A DNA stretch of 64,000 bases from Bin87 sp965197635 (GTDB taxonomy: Bacteria > Chloroflexota > Dehalococcoidia > Lucifugimonadales > UBA3495), in NCBI GenBank assembly GCA_965197635.1, contig CBDANN010000007.1, positions 434,001 to 498,000 of the forward strand, given 5' to 3'. The position numbers and the translations under genes were made by a program. This document shows positions 7,878 to 17,230 of this stretch, one piece after another. Position 1 is the first letter of the stretch. Each line of letters begins with the position of its first letter. The notes beneath the pieces were generated by a model, which was not told where the DNA came from, ran no database searches, and saw nothing but the letters and a program-made list of their open reading frames with translations.

Positions 7878-10352
7878 ATGGGCAGCAGATTCGAGAAATT
7901 TTCAGAACGGGCGCGCCGAGTTTTATCCCTCGCCCAGGAAGAAGCGCAACGGTTCAACCACAACTACATAGGCACCGAGCACATCCTGCTGGGGCTGGTA
8001 CGGGAAACCGAGGGCGTAGCCGCTCGTGTGCTGTCCGGCCTGAGCGTTGACCTAACCAAGGTGCGTTCGGCCGTGGAATTCATCATCGGTAGAGGTGAGC
8101 GGCCCGCTCAAGGCGAAATCGGGTTGACCCCGCGCGCCAAGAAGGTCGTCGAATTGGCCGTTGACGAAGCCCGCCGAATGAACCACACCTACATCGGCAC
8201 CGAGCACCTGCTGATCGGATTGCTACGAGAAGGGGAAGGTGTCGCCGCCGGCGTACTGGAAAGCCTGGGCGTCAACCTTGAAAAGGTGCGCGCCGAGACC
8301 CACCGTATCCTGAGCAACTCTGGCGGCAGCAGTTCCACCAGTTCCCGCTCCAGCACTCGCACTCCCACGTTGGACCAACTGGGCGTTGATCTGACAAACG
8401 CCGCCCTCGGCGGCAAGTTGGATCCTGTGATTGGTCGGGATACCGAAATCGAGCGCGTTACGCAGATCCTCAGCCGCCGCACCAAGAATAACCCGGTCCT
8501 GGTGGGCGAACCCGGCGTCGGCAAGACCGCGATTGTTGAAGCCATGGCCCAGCAAATTTCGTCCGGAGACGTTCCGGAAACTTTGCAAGGGAAACGACTG
8601 GTTACCCTCGACATGGGCGCATTGGTGGCCGGGACCAAGTATCGCGGTGAATTTGAGGAACGCCTTAAGAAGGTCATCGAGGAGATCAAAACCTCGGGCA
8701 ATTGCGTCCTGTTCATTGACGAAATTCACACGCTCGTAGGCGCCGGCGCAGCCGAAGGCGCCGTTGACGCGTCCAACATCCTCAAGCCATCCCTGGCTCG
8801 AGGCGAAATTCAGTGCATCGGGGCCACCACGATGGACGACTACCGGAAATACGTCGAGCGGGACCCAGCTCTCGAACGCCGGTTGCAACCGGTGCGGGTG
8901 GAAGAACCCGACCCCGATATGACTGTGGACATTCTGCAAGGCGTCAAGGGGCAGTACGAAGATCACCACAACGTCGATATAACCGACGCTGCCGTCCAGG
9001 CGGCCGCCACGTTATCCACGCGATATATTCCTGATCGCTTCCTGCCTGACAAGGCCATCGACCTGTTGGACGAAGCCGGGTCCAGGGTGCGTTTGCGCGG
9101 GGCGCACGCTCCTCAGGAAGTCAAGGACGCCATGGAAGTTCTGGATCGCGTCCGCAAAGAGAAGGACGAGGCTATCGCCTCTCAGCAGTATGAAGTGGCC
9201 GCCGAACTCCGGGATCGCGAATTGCATCTGACCGAGAACGTGGGTGACCTGGAGCGGGAATGGAAAGCCGACCGCAGCAAGGAACGCGCCCAGGTTACCG
9301 AGGAAGACATCGCTGAAGTGGTCAGTATGTGGACCGGCATTCCGGTAACTCGACTGGCTCAAGAAGAGACTGAGCGCCTCCTCCGCATGGAAGAGGAACT
9401 GCACCAGCGCATCATTGGCCAGGACGAAGCCATCGTCGGAATATCCAAGGCCGTCCGTCGCGCCCGGGCTGGCCTCAAGGACCCTCGCCACCCAATCGGC
9501 GTATTCCTGTTCCTCGGCCCCACCGGCGTCGGCAAAACCGAGCTGGTGCGCGCCATGGCTGAGTTCCTTTTCGGGCACGAAGACAACATGATCCGGTTGG
9601 ATATGTCCGAATTCCAGGAGCGTCATACCACCGCCCGCCTGATCGGCGCGCCCCCCGGTTATGTCGGTTACGACGAGGGTGGACAGCTCACGGAGGGTGT
9701 CCGCAAAAAGAACTACTGCGCCATTCTCCTGGATGAGATCGAAAAGGCCCATCCGGAAGTCTTCAACATCCTGCTACAGATTTTCGACGCCGGACAGTTG
9801 ACCGACGCCCGAGGTCGCCGGGTGGATTTCCGCAACTCCATCATCGTGATGACCAGCAACCTGGGCTCCGACCTCATCAAACGGGACACCAGTCTGGGCT
9901 TCGCAGTCAAAGCCGACCAAGCCCAGTCCGACCGGCGAGCCTACGAGCGGATGAGGGACAAGGTCATGGAAGAGGTCAAGCGCTTCTTCCGCCCCGAGTT
10001 CCTCAACCGCCTGGATGCCACCATCGTGTTCCACGCCTTGAGCAGGGAGGAGATTCACCAGATCGTTGATCTAATGATGATCATGGTTGGCAACGAGCTC
10101 AAGGAAAAGGAAATCAGCATCGAATTGACCGAAGCCGCTCGGGAGTATCTGGGAGATAACGGCTTTGATCCGGTGCTGGGCGCGCGCCCGCTGCGCCGCC
10201 TCATCCAGAACGAGGTGGAAGACCGGTTGTCCGACGAGTTGCTCGGCGGCAAGTTCGAGGAAGGGGACACCGCGATAGTGGACCTGGACGAGGACGGCAA
10301 GATCTGCATCAAGGTGCGCACCAAGGAGACGGCCGCGCTGCCTGTCGCTTAG
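7878..10352 (+). CDS. clpC: ATP-dependent Clp protease ATP-binding subunit ClpC
   Basis: An 824-residue Hsp100 unfoldase that feeds substrates to ClpP. Order of parts: two Clp-N repeats (about 1-145, each with NHNYIGTEH or NHTYIGTEH), first AAA+ module with Walker A GEPGVGKT at 210-217, a UVR motif near residue 437 (QYEVAAELRDRE), and second AAA+ module with Walker A GPTGVGKT at 547-554 and LLDEIEKAHPEVF. The UVR motif and length place it with ClpC rather than ClpA or ClpB. The ATG at 7878 is preferred over a TTG at 7854 because AGGAGAG lies directly upstream and the protein then begins MGSRFEKFSERAR. It is a single-gene unit; a TACAAT box lies at 7822. Confidence 0.97.
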   Translation: MGSRFEKFSERARRVLSLAQEEAQRFNHNYIGTEHILLGLVRETEGVAARVLSGLSVDLTKVRSAVEFIIGRGERPAQGEIGLTPRAKKVVELAVDEARRMNHTYIGTEHLLIGLLREGEGVAAGVLESLGVNLEKVRAETHRILSNSGGSSSTSSRSSTRTPTLDQLGVDLTNAALGGKLDPVIGRDTEIERVTQILSRRTKNNPVLVGEPGVGKTAIVEAMAQQISSGDVPETLQGKRLVTLDMGALVAGTKYRGEFEERLKKVIEEIKTSGNCVLFIDEIHTLVGAGAAEGAVDASNILKPSLARGEIQCIGATTMDDYRKYVERDPALERRLQPVRVEEPDPDMTVDILQGVKGQYEDHHNVDITDAAVQAAATLSTRYIPDRFLPDKAIDLLDEAGSRVRLRGAHAPQEVKDAMEVLDRVRKEKDEAIASQQYEVAAELRDRELHLTENVGDLEREWKADRSKERAQVTEEDIAEVVSMWTGIPVTRLAQEETERLLRMEEELHQRIIGQDEAIVGISKAVRRARAGLKDPRHPIGVFLFLGPTGVGKTELVRAMAEFLFGHEDNMIRLDMSEFQERHTTARLIGAPPGYVGYDEGGQLTEGVRKKNYCAILLDEIEKAHPEVFNILLQIFDAGQLTDARGRRVDFRNSIIVMTSNLGSDLIKRDTSLGFAVKADQAQSDRRAYERMRDKVMEEVKRFFRPEFLNRLDATIVFHALSREEIHQIVDLMMIMVGNELKEKEISIELTEAAREYLGDNGFDPVLGARPLRRLIQNEVEDRLSDELLGGKFEEGDTAIVDLDEDGKICIKVRTKETAALPVA

Positions 10353-10379
10353 GAGCATGAAACCCAGGATTGAAAAAGC

Positions 10380-10404
10380 GGGGGCGTCAAATAACGGCGC
10401 CCCC
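10380..10404. terminator. Hairpin after clpC, possible terminator
   Basis: GGGGGCG pairs with CGCCCCC across an 11-base loop, 28 bases after the clpC stop. There is no T-run, so intrinsic termination is uncertain. Confidence 0.45.
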
Positions 10405-10528
10405 AACTGTTACAATCGATGGCACGATCCCGGATACCAAAACTTCCGGGGTGCAATCCCTTCGATTGACGGCTTGTTCGTCCATTGCTTTTTTTGGCGG
10501 CCTCTACGACACGCATTGAGGTGACACC

Positions 10529-11665
10529 ATGGCCAGGCGTTTGCTCAAAGAATTGGAGCGCTCATACGGGTTCGACGAAGTTGCCATCGTTCCCGGCGAA
10601 ATTACCATCAATCCGGAAATGACCTCCACCCAGATGAGTATCGGCGCGTTTTCATTCGACGTGCCGGTGATGGCTTCCGCCATGGACGGGTCGGTTTCAC
10701 CACGCTTCGCCACGCTGATGCACGAAATGGGCGGTTTGGGCGTCCTTAACGGCGAGGGATTGTACACGCGGTATGCAGACCCTTACTCAGTGCTGGAAGA
10801 GATCATTTCCATGGACCAGAACGAGGTCACCGAATACCTCCAGGAAGTGTACAGCGAGCCCATCCAGGAGAACCTTATCGGCGAGCGGGTTCGGGAAATC
10901 AAGCAATCCGGTTCCGTGGCCGCTATCGCATTCACCCCCCAAACCACCAAGCGGTTCAGTCCACTGGCTGTTGAAGCCGGCGCCGACATCATCGTGGTTC
11001 AATCCACCGTAACCACTGCCCGCCATATCTCACGAAGCTATCGGGGCCTGATTTTCTCGGAATTGATAGAGTCGTTGGATGTTCCCGTGGTAGTGGGCAA
11101 TTGCGTCAGCTACAGCGTCGCCAGCGAGTTGATGGCCACCGGCGTTGACGCGGTGCTGGTGGGCGTTGGCCCGGGCGCGGCGTGCACGACCCGAGAAGTT
11201 ACGGGCGTGGGGGTTCCGCAAGTTACCGCGACGTTGGAATGCGCGGCGGCTCGCGAGGACTATTTCCAGCGCACCGGGCGTTACGTCAGCGTCATCACCG
11301 ATGGCGGGCTCCGCACCGGTGGCGATGTTTGCAAGGCCATGGCCAGCGGCGCCGACGGCGTGATGTTGGGCACGCCATTTGCACAGGCCGCCGAAGCGCC
11401 CGGTCGAGGCTACAACTGGGGCATGGCCAACGCCCACCCCGAATTGCCTCGCGGGACTCGCATCAACGTGGGCACCAAGGGCACGTTGAAACAGTTGATG
11501 CACGGCCCTTCCAGCGTGACCAACGGCACCCAGAACCTGGTGGGCGCGTTGCGGGTCGCCATGGGAATGTGCGGGTCCTACACCGTGCGCGACTTCCACA
11601 AGACAGAAATGGTAATCGCCCCGGCCATCAAGACCGAGGGCAAGCACTATCAAATGCTGGGTTAG
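10529..11665 (+). CDS. GuaB3 family IMP dehydrogenase-related protein
   Basis: A 378-residue TIM-barrel protein of the IMP dehydrogenase/GMP reductase superfamily without CBS domains. PVMASAMDG, GVGPGAACTTRE with the loop cysteine C219, and ITDGGLRTGGDVCKA are the superfamily signatures. The short form starting MARRLLKELERSYGFDEVAIVP matches the GuaB3 subfamily typical of Actinobacteria and Chloroflexi, which has a GMP-reductase-like or uncertain role. Only 14 bases separate it from the UGSC selenoprotein gene, so the two are probably co-transcribed. GAGGTG lies before the ATG. Confidence 0.9.
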   Translation: MARRLLKELERSYGFDEVAIVPGEITINPEMTSTQMSIGAFSFDVPVMASAMDGSVSPRFATLMHEMGGLGVLNGEGLYTRYADPYSVLEEIISMDQNEVTEYLQEVYSEPIQENLIGERVREIKQSGSVAAIAFTPQTTKRFSPLAVEAGADIIVVQSTVTTARHISRSYRGLIFSELIESLDVPVVVGNCVSYSVASELMATGVDAVLVGVGPGAACTTREVTGVGVPQVTATLECAAAREDYFQRTGRYVSVITDGGLRTGGDVCKAMASGADGVMLGTPFAQAAEAPGRGYNWGMANAHPELPRGTRINVGTKGTLKQLMHGPSSVTNGTQNLVGALRVAMGMCGSYTVRDFHKTEMVIAPAIKTEGKHYQMLG

Positions 11666-11679
11666 ACGGAGAAGAAACA

Positions 11680-12219
11680 ATGACCACCGGCACCATCCAA
11701 ATCCTTGACCCCCGGCCGGAACAGCAAACCCCGGAACGAGCCGCAGCCGGCCGCTTGCCGGCTTTGTCTGGCAAGACCATCGGCCTGCTGGAGAACCGCA
11801 AGTACCACTCCGACAACTTCCTCCAGGAACTGCAAGTGATCCTCGAGGAAGAATATGCCGTCGAAAAGATCGTGTACCTGCGGAAGTTCACCTTCAGCGC
11901 TCCCTGCTCTGACGAGACTATCGAGGAATTGGTCGCTCAGTGCGACGCCGTAGTGCATGGCATCGCGGATTGAGGGAGCTGCACGGCGTGGGGTCTCCAC
12001 GACACAGTAGTAACCGAAACGCGCGGCGTCCCGTCCGTTAGCGTAATCACCGAGAGCTTCACCCGCGCGGCCCACGCTCGGGCATCCGCGCTGGGTATGC
12101 CGGGCGTCCAGATCCTGGCCCTGCCCAGTCCGCTCGCGCCCCGGTCGATACCGGAGGTTCGTCAACTGGCCCATGGGTATGCCAGCCAGATCGCCGAAAT
12201 GCTGACCAAAGGCGGGTAG
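11680..12219 (+). CDS. UGSC family selenoprotein (UGA read as selenocysteine)
   Basis: The frame from the ATG at 11680 (GGAGAAG upstream) reaches an in-frame TGA at 11971-11973 and continues in good coding sequence to TAG at 12217. Read through, it is 179 residues with selenocysteine at 98 in the sequence GIAD-U-GSCTAWGLHDTV, the Sec-Gly-Ser-Cys motif that names the UGSC family. Downstream residues (PSVSVITESFTRAAHA, GMPGVQILALPSP, EMLTKGG) are conserved-looking and would be lost if TGA were a stop. A hairpin with a GGTCT loop follows the codon at SECIS distance. selD, also with an in-frame UGA, is in the same window. The function of UGSC proteins is unknown; the U..C pair suggests redox chemistry (inference). 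Confidence 0.9.
11971..12001 (+). promoter_or_regulatory. Selenocysteine codon with bacterial SECIS-like hairpin
   Basis: After TGA (11971-11973), CGTGG at 11987-11991 pairs with CCACG at 11997-12001 around the loop GGTCT. The Escherichia coli fdhF SECIS also has GGUCU in its apical loop, the part bound by SelB (established knowledge). Distance from UGA to loop is 18 bases. Confidence 0.7.
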
Positions 12220-12277
12220 CTGCTTGACGTTTCAAACCACGTTTCTCGCTGCAGGGACGGGGCGAGGCAGTAGCATG

Positions 12278-12305
12278 GTAGGGGCGAATAATCATTCGCC
12301 CCTAC
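12278..12305. repeat. GC-rich palindrome (GTAGGGGCG family)
   Basis: GTAGGGGCGAAT and ATTCGCCCCTAC flank AATC. It lies between the UGSC gene and the next gene. Confidence 0.85.
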
Positions 12306-12340
12306 GCGAATCATATGACTATGAACAGTGAGTATCACCC

Positions 12341-13414
12341 ATGACCACCAACACCCCGGCACTGACTTCCCGCCGCATTGCCGTCTCCGACACATACGAC
12401 GCCATCCAAGATTATTACGAAGAACAGGGCTGGTCTGACGGTATGCCGGTAGTGCCGGCCACCGAAGACGCGGTGCGGCGTATGCTCGGCCCGTGGGGCG
12501 AGGATCCGTCGCTGTCGTTGGGGATTGCCCAGCCGTCCAACTCCGAAGTAACCATAGAGAAGGTCGCTATCAACGCGGTGATGGCCGGGTGCCGCCCCGA
12601 GTACTTTCCGGTGGTGGTCGCCTGCGTGAAGGCGGCTTTGCAAACGCCGTTCAACCTGGCCGGGTGCCAGGCAACCACGGGCGGAGCGGCGCCGGTAGTG
12701 ATCGTCAACGGGCCAATCGCGGAACGGCTGGGCATCAACGGCGATTCCGGGGCTTTCGGTCCCGGATACCGGGCTAACGCCACTATCGGCCGGGCCTTGC
12801 GTTTGTTCGTGCGCAACGTGGCCGGGCTGATCATCGGCGAAATGGACAAAGCTACCCTCGCGATGCCGGGTCGATACTCCTTCTGCTTCGCCGAAAACGA
12901 AGCCCGCAGCCCCTGGGAGCCGCGCCACGTGGAACTGGGTCTTGATCCCGAAGACAGCATGGTCACGCTCCACGCCATCCGGGCTTTCTATCCCGTTATG
13001 GAAACCACGGTGTCCCGGGGCATTGAGGTGCTCAACACGTTGGTGCAAGCAACCCGCGCTACCGGCTTTTCCAACTACTACCAGATTGGCACCGGGGCGC
13101 AGGTTACCCTGGTGATCAGCCCGGAGCACGCCGCCGAAATCGCTGCCGACGGCCTGACCAAGAAGGACGTGCGCGAGTACGTGTACGCCAACGCCCGGAT
13201 GTCCATCGAAGAACTGTCCGGTTTGGGGCACTGGGGGAACCGGAACTACCCGGCGTGGATCGACGACACCAAACCGGACACAATGGTGCCAATTGCGTCC
13301 CAAGCCGATGACATCGTGATAGTGGTCGCCGGCGGCGACGGGCGTCATTCCGCGTGGTTGGCCGGTTGGGGCGTTACGCGGGTGGTGACGGAGAAGATTG
13401 AAATTCCGGGATAG
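12341..13414 (+). CDS. Conserved hypothetical protein next to UGSC selenoprotein
   Basis: A 357-residue soluble protein with no transmembrane segment or signal peptide. I do not recognise a named domain. It is rich in motif-like stretches: YYEEQGWSDGMPVVPATE near the N-terminus, INAVMAGCRPEYFPVV around 80-95, NLAGCQATTGGAAPVVIVNGP around 107-127 (with C108), and a C-terminal VVAGGDGRHSAWLAGWG. The cysteines C84 and C108 sit in these conserved-looking loops. Position 120 bases after the UGSC selenoprotein and the same strand suggest a shared process. The ATG at 12341 gives a hydrophilic start. Confidence 0.75.
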   Translation: MTTNTPALTSRRIAVSDTYDAIQDYYEEQGWSDGMPVVPATEDAVRRMLGPWGEDPSLSLGIAQPSNSEVTIEKVAINAVMAGCRPEYFPVVVACVKAALQTPFNLAGCQATTGGAAPVVIVNGPIAERLGINGDSGAFGPGYRANATIGRALRLFVRNVAGLIIGEMDKATLAMPGRYSFCFAENEARSPWEPRHVELGLDPEDSMVTLHAIRAFYPVMETTVSRGIEVLNTLVQATRATGFSNYYQIGTGAQVTLVISPEHAAEIAADGLTKKDVREYVYANARMSIEELSGLGHWGNRNYPAWIDDTKPDTMVPIASQADDIVIVVAGGDGRHSAWLAGWGVTRVVTEKIEIPG

Positions 13415-13440
13415 TTCGTCCGGGGTATTCCGCGTGTAGC

Positions 13441-13467
13441 GACCCGCTCCGTTCTACGAGGCGGGTC
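13441..13467. terminator. Hairpin after hypothetical gene
   Basis: GACCCGC pairs with GCGGGTC across a 13-base loop, 26 bases after the stop. No T-run, so it is a weak terminator candidate. Confidence 0.4.
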
Positions 13468-13603
13468 GGCGGTTTAATGTTCCGACGTCGGCGGTACTCC
13501 GCTGGTTTCTCAATCGATCCTCATGGCGGACGACGGCGGTGGCTGATATGATTTACCCACTTCCATTCCTCCAAATATAGTATCGTTTTCAGGTTTTGCA
13601 ATC

Positions 13604-16600
13604 GTGTTTACACACCTCCACACCCATACCGAATACAGTATGCTCGACGGCATCAGCCGCATCCCGGACCTGGTGAACCAGACCCGGGAACTCGGCATGG
13701 ACGCCATGAGCATCACCGACCACGGTTCCCTCTATGGCGTGGTCGATTTTTACTCTGAGTGCAAAGACGCCGGGATCAAGCCCATTATCGGCTGCGAGTT
13801 CTACGTCGCCCACGGTAGCCGCCATGACCGGACTCCCAATGAACGCACCGCCAACCATTTGGTTCTCATTGCCAAAGATAACGGTGGTTACCGGAACCTC
13901 CTCCAGTTGGTGACCCGCTCCCATTTGGAGGGGTTTCACTACCGCCCGCGCATCGACAAAGAACTGTTGGAGCAGCATCGGAACGGGCTGATTTGCCTGT
14001 CAGGGTGCCCGTCGGCGGAGGTGCCCACCCTGCTGTCGGACGGCAACTATGACGACGCCAAGCAGCTAGTCGGCTGGTATCGGGAGCTGTTCGGCGAGAA
14101 TTACTTCCTGGAGCTTCAGCGGCACGAACACATCGAACAGCTGCCCCGCATCAACGAGGGTCTGGCGCGTCTGCACCGAGATACCGGCATACCGCTGCTG
14201 GCCACCAACGACGCTCATTACGTTCGGCCGGCCGACTACCAATACCAGGACGTGTACATTTGCATACAGACCGGCACCAACGTGCTGGACGACAAACGTC
14301 TCCGTATGGAGGACTCCTCCTACTACATCAAGTCGCCGCAGGAAATGGCCGCGTTGTTTGCCGATTTTCCGCAATCCATCAGCGTCACCGGCGAAATCGC
14401 GCAGGAATGTAACGTTTCACTGGGCTTTGGCCAGATGCACCTGCCGCGCTATCCGACCCCCAACAACGAGGATGCGGACGCTTATTTGGAGCGCATCTGC
14501 TGGGAAGGGTTCAACAAACGCTACGGCCACAACAACGAGGTCGCCCGCGCCCGCATGGAGTACGAGCTGGAGGTAGTGCGGCAGACCAGTTTCGCCAACT
14601 ACTTCCTGGTGGTCTGGGACATCATCTCATTCGTGCGCCGGCAGCAAATTCTTTTCGGCGTTCGGGGCAGCGCCGCCGCCAGCGTGGTCCTGTACTGCCT
14701 GGGCATTACAGACATCGATCCGATGGCTTACAACCTGGTGTTCGAAAGGTTCCTCAATTTCGAACGCAAGGAAATGCCAGACATTGACATGGACTTCCAG
14801 GACGACCGCCGGGACGAGGTTTTGCGCTATGTGATTGACCGATACGGCAGCGACCGGGTGGCGCAGATCATCACCTTCGGGACGCTGGGTCCCAAGGCCG
14901 CCCTGCGGGACGTAGGCCGGGGCCTGGGCCTCAGCTACAGCGACGTTGACCGGTTGGCCCGCATGGTGCCGTTCAAGTCCCGGACCCTGGCCGACGCCAT
15001 GACCGCCAACCCCGAACTGGACCAGGTCTATCAGTCGGATGGATCAATGCGCCAGTTGGTGGACCACGCTCAAGCGTTGGAAGGCATCGTCCACCACGTC
15101 AGCACGCACGCCGCTGGAGTCCTGATTGCGGACGAACCGTTGACGGAGACCGTGCCGCTGCAACGCCCAGCCCGCGGCGATGAGAACAGTCCCGTGATGA
15201 TGACCCAATATTCAATGGACCCGGTGGCCAAGCTGGGCCTGCTCAAGATGGACTTTCTGGGTCTCACCAACCTGACCATCCTGGACCGCACCATAAAATT
15301 GCTGGATCAGGAACGCGGCATCCGCATCGACCTGAGCCGCCTCACGCTGGAAGATGAGGAAACTTACGAGCTGCTGGGAACTGGTAACACCTCCGACCTG
15401 TTCCAATTGGAAAGCGCCGGGATGCAACGGTATATCAAGGAACTGAAACCCTCGGACCTCGGCGACATTGCCGCCATGATCGCGCTCTATCGCCCGGGGC
15501 CGATGGAGCACATCGACCGTTTCATCCGCTCCAAGCACGGGCGCGAGCAGGTGTCGTACCCGCACCCCAGCATGAAGGAATTGCTGGACGAGACCTACGG
15601 GGTCATCGTGTATCAGGACCAAGTGCTGCACATCCTGCAAAATTTCGCGGGGTATTCGCTGGGCGAAGCGGACACTGTGCGCAAGGCCATGGGCAAGAAG
15701 ATCCCAGAGTTGATGGCCGAGGAGCGGGATCGTTTCGTCTCGGGAGCGATCCAGAAAGGCTACACGGAGCAGATGGGGGCCGAGATTTTCAACCTCATCG
15801 AACCGTTCGCCGGCTACGCTTTCAACAAGGCTCACAGCGTGAGCTATGGCCTGATTTCCTATTGGACGGCCTACTTCAAAACCCACCACCCGTTGGAATA
15901 CATGGCGTCGGTTTTGAACTGCCGCCTGGATCAAGGTGACCGCTACGTTGCTTCCATCAATGAATGCACCCGCATGGGTATCGGCATCGGCCTGCCCGAC
16001 GTAAACAGTTCCGGCATTTTCTACACCATCGACAAATCCGCGGACAGAACCCAGCAGAACGGGCGGCTCCGCATCGGTCTGGCCGCCGTGAAAACCGTGG
16101 GGGAAGGCGCGGTTGCTCCCATCGTGGCGGAGCGAGAGGCGAAAGGGCCGTACGCGTCGATCAGCGATTTCTGCCGCCGGGTTGACGTATCCGGGTTGAA
16201 CCGGCGCACGCTGGAAGGGCTGGCCAAAAGCGGGGCTTTTGATTCGCTGACGCCCCGGGCTACCGTGGTCGGCAACCTGGATCGCATCTGGGCCGTGGCC
16301 CAGCAGGAGACGCGCAATCGGAACTCCGGGCAATTCGGGATGTTCGGCGACGAACTGGACAGCAGCGTCGGGGGCACCCTGCTGGAGTTGGACACCTCCC
16401 AAACGGACTACACGCCACAAGAGAAGGCCGGGCTGGAGAAGGAATACCTGGGCGTCGCTCTGTCCTACAACCCGTTGCTGGCCCTGGCGGCCGTTAATGC
16501 CGGAGACGCTTACAACTCGGTGGACCAACTGCATGAGGATATGATCAGCAGCACGGTCACGCTGCTGGGCCACGTCTCCGCCGTGACCGAACGCTACACG

Positions 16601-17209
16601 CGAGACAACCGCAAGTTCCTGCGCGTTGATCTGGCTTTGGTGGGCGGCCCTGTGGAAGCGATGGTCTGGCCTGACTCGCTGGAAAAAACGGCCCACGTGT
16701 GGCAGTCGGGCCGGGTGGTTCGCGTAACCGGCCGCCTGCAAATCCGGGGGGACGACTTCTCCATCGCCTGCTACGAGGCCCAGGAGTACGAACTCCCGGA
16801 TCAACCCGCGCCGGCCGCCCCGGAAGAAGCGCCGGCACAACCGGCCCAGCCGTCGCCCGCGCGCAATGACAACGGGTCTCGTGCCCGGAACGGCGCGGCC
16901 CCCGCTGCCCATACGACCAATGCCCACACGACCAATGGCCACCACGACGGCGGGGTGCTCATCAAGATGACCGAAACTGACGACCCGGACGAAGACCGCT
17001 ACTTGCTGCGCCAGGCCATCCGCGTAATGCTGGAGTACACCGGCGAGGACAAGGTCTATTTGGAACTGAACCTGAAAGACGCACGCAGGGTGTTAATGGA
17101 GATTCCCACGGTATCCACTGCGGTTTGCCCGGAATTGCAGCAGAGAGTACAGGCTCTACTGCGGGAAGGCGAAACGTGCTGCGAGTATCCGGGAAACGGA
17201 GCGGCGTGA
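13604..17209 (+). CDS. dnaE: DNA polymerase III alpha subunit
   Basis: A 1201-residue replicative polymerase. The PHP domain (about 1-210) has its metal ligands HLHTHTEYSMLDG and ITDHGSLYG intact, so it may proofread. The catalytic PDIDMDF places the two polymerase aspartates at about 393 and 395; AHSVSYGLISYWTAY and the helix-hairpin-helix region follow, then an OB domain near 970-1060. An Ala/Pro/Asn-rich linker (about 1064-1110, with TTNAHTTNG) joins a 90-residue C-terminal domain. The length slightly exceeds the usual 1160. The start is GTG at 13604, directly before the PHP motif; no strong ribosome site is visible. Confidence 0.97.
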   Translation: MFTHLHTHTEYSMLDGISRIPDLVNQTRELGMDAMSITDHGSLYGVVDFYSECKDAGIKPIIGCEFYVAHGSRHDRTPNERTANHLVLIAKDNGGYRNLLQLVTRSHLEGFHYRPRIDKELLEQHRNGLICLSGCPSAEVPTLLSDGNYDDAKQLVGWYRELFGENYFLELQRHEHIEQLPRINEGLARLHRDTGIPLLATNDAHYVRPADYQYQDVYICIQTGTNVLDDKRLRMEDSSYYIKSPQEMAALFADFPQSISVTGEIAQECNVSLGFGQMHLPRYPTPNNEDADAYLERICWEGFNKRYGHNNEVARARMEYELEVVRQTSFANYFLVVWDIISFVRRQQILFGVRGSAAASVVLYCLGITDIDPMAYNLVFERFLNFERKEMPDIDMDFQDDRRDEVLRYVIDRYGSDRVAQIITFGTLGPKAALRDVGRGLGLSYSDVDRLARMVPFKSRTLADAMTANPELDQVYQSDGSMRQLVDHAQALEGIVHHVSTHAAGVLIADEPLTETVPLQRPARGDENSPVMMTQYSMDPVAKLGLLKMDFLGLTNLTILDRTIKLLDQERGIRIDLSRLTLEDEETYELLGTGNTSDLFQLESAGMQRYIKELKPSDLGDIAAMIALYRPGPMEHIDRFIRSKHGREQVSYPHPSMKELLDETYGVIVYQDQVLHILQNFAGYSLGEADTVRKAMGKKIPELMAEERDRFVSGAIQKGYTEQMGAEIFNLIEPFAGYAFNKAHSVSYGLISYWTAYFKTHHPLEYMASVLNCRLDQGDRYVASINECTRMGIGIGLPDVNSSGIFYTIDKSADRTQQNGRLRIGLAAVKTVGEGAVAPIVAEREAKGPYASISDFCRRVDVSGLNRRTLEGLAKSGAFDSLTPRATVVGNLDRIWAVAQQETRNRNSGQFGMFGDELDSSVGGTLLELDTSQTDYTPQEKAGLEKEYLGVALSYNPLLALAAVNAGDAYNSVDQLHEDMISSTVTLLGHVSAVTERYTRDNRKFLRVDLALVGGPVEAMVWPDSLEKTAHVWQSGRVVRVTGRLQIRGDDFSIACYEAQEYELPDQPAPAAPEEAPAQPAQPSPARNDNGSRARNGAAPAAHTTNAHTTNGHHDGGVLIKMTETDDPDEDRYLLRQAIRVMLEYTGEDKVYLELNLKDARRVLMEIPTVSTAVCPELQQRVQALLREGETCCEYPGNGAA

Positions 17210-17230
17210 GGACATGTCCAGCCGCAGCGG

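Noticed and set aside
11182..11679. Open frame upstream of the UGSC start
   Set aside because: It is antisense-free shadow of guaB3 in another frame; the guaB3 gene explains this stretch.
15212..16945. 577-codon minus-strand open frame
   Set aside because: It is fully inside dnaE and has no family resemblance; long shadows are expected in GC-rich genes.
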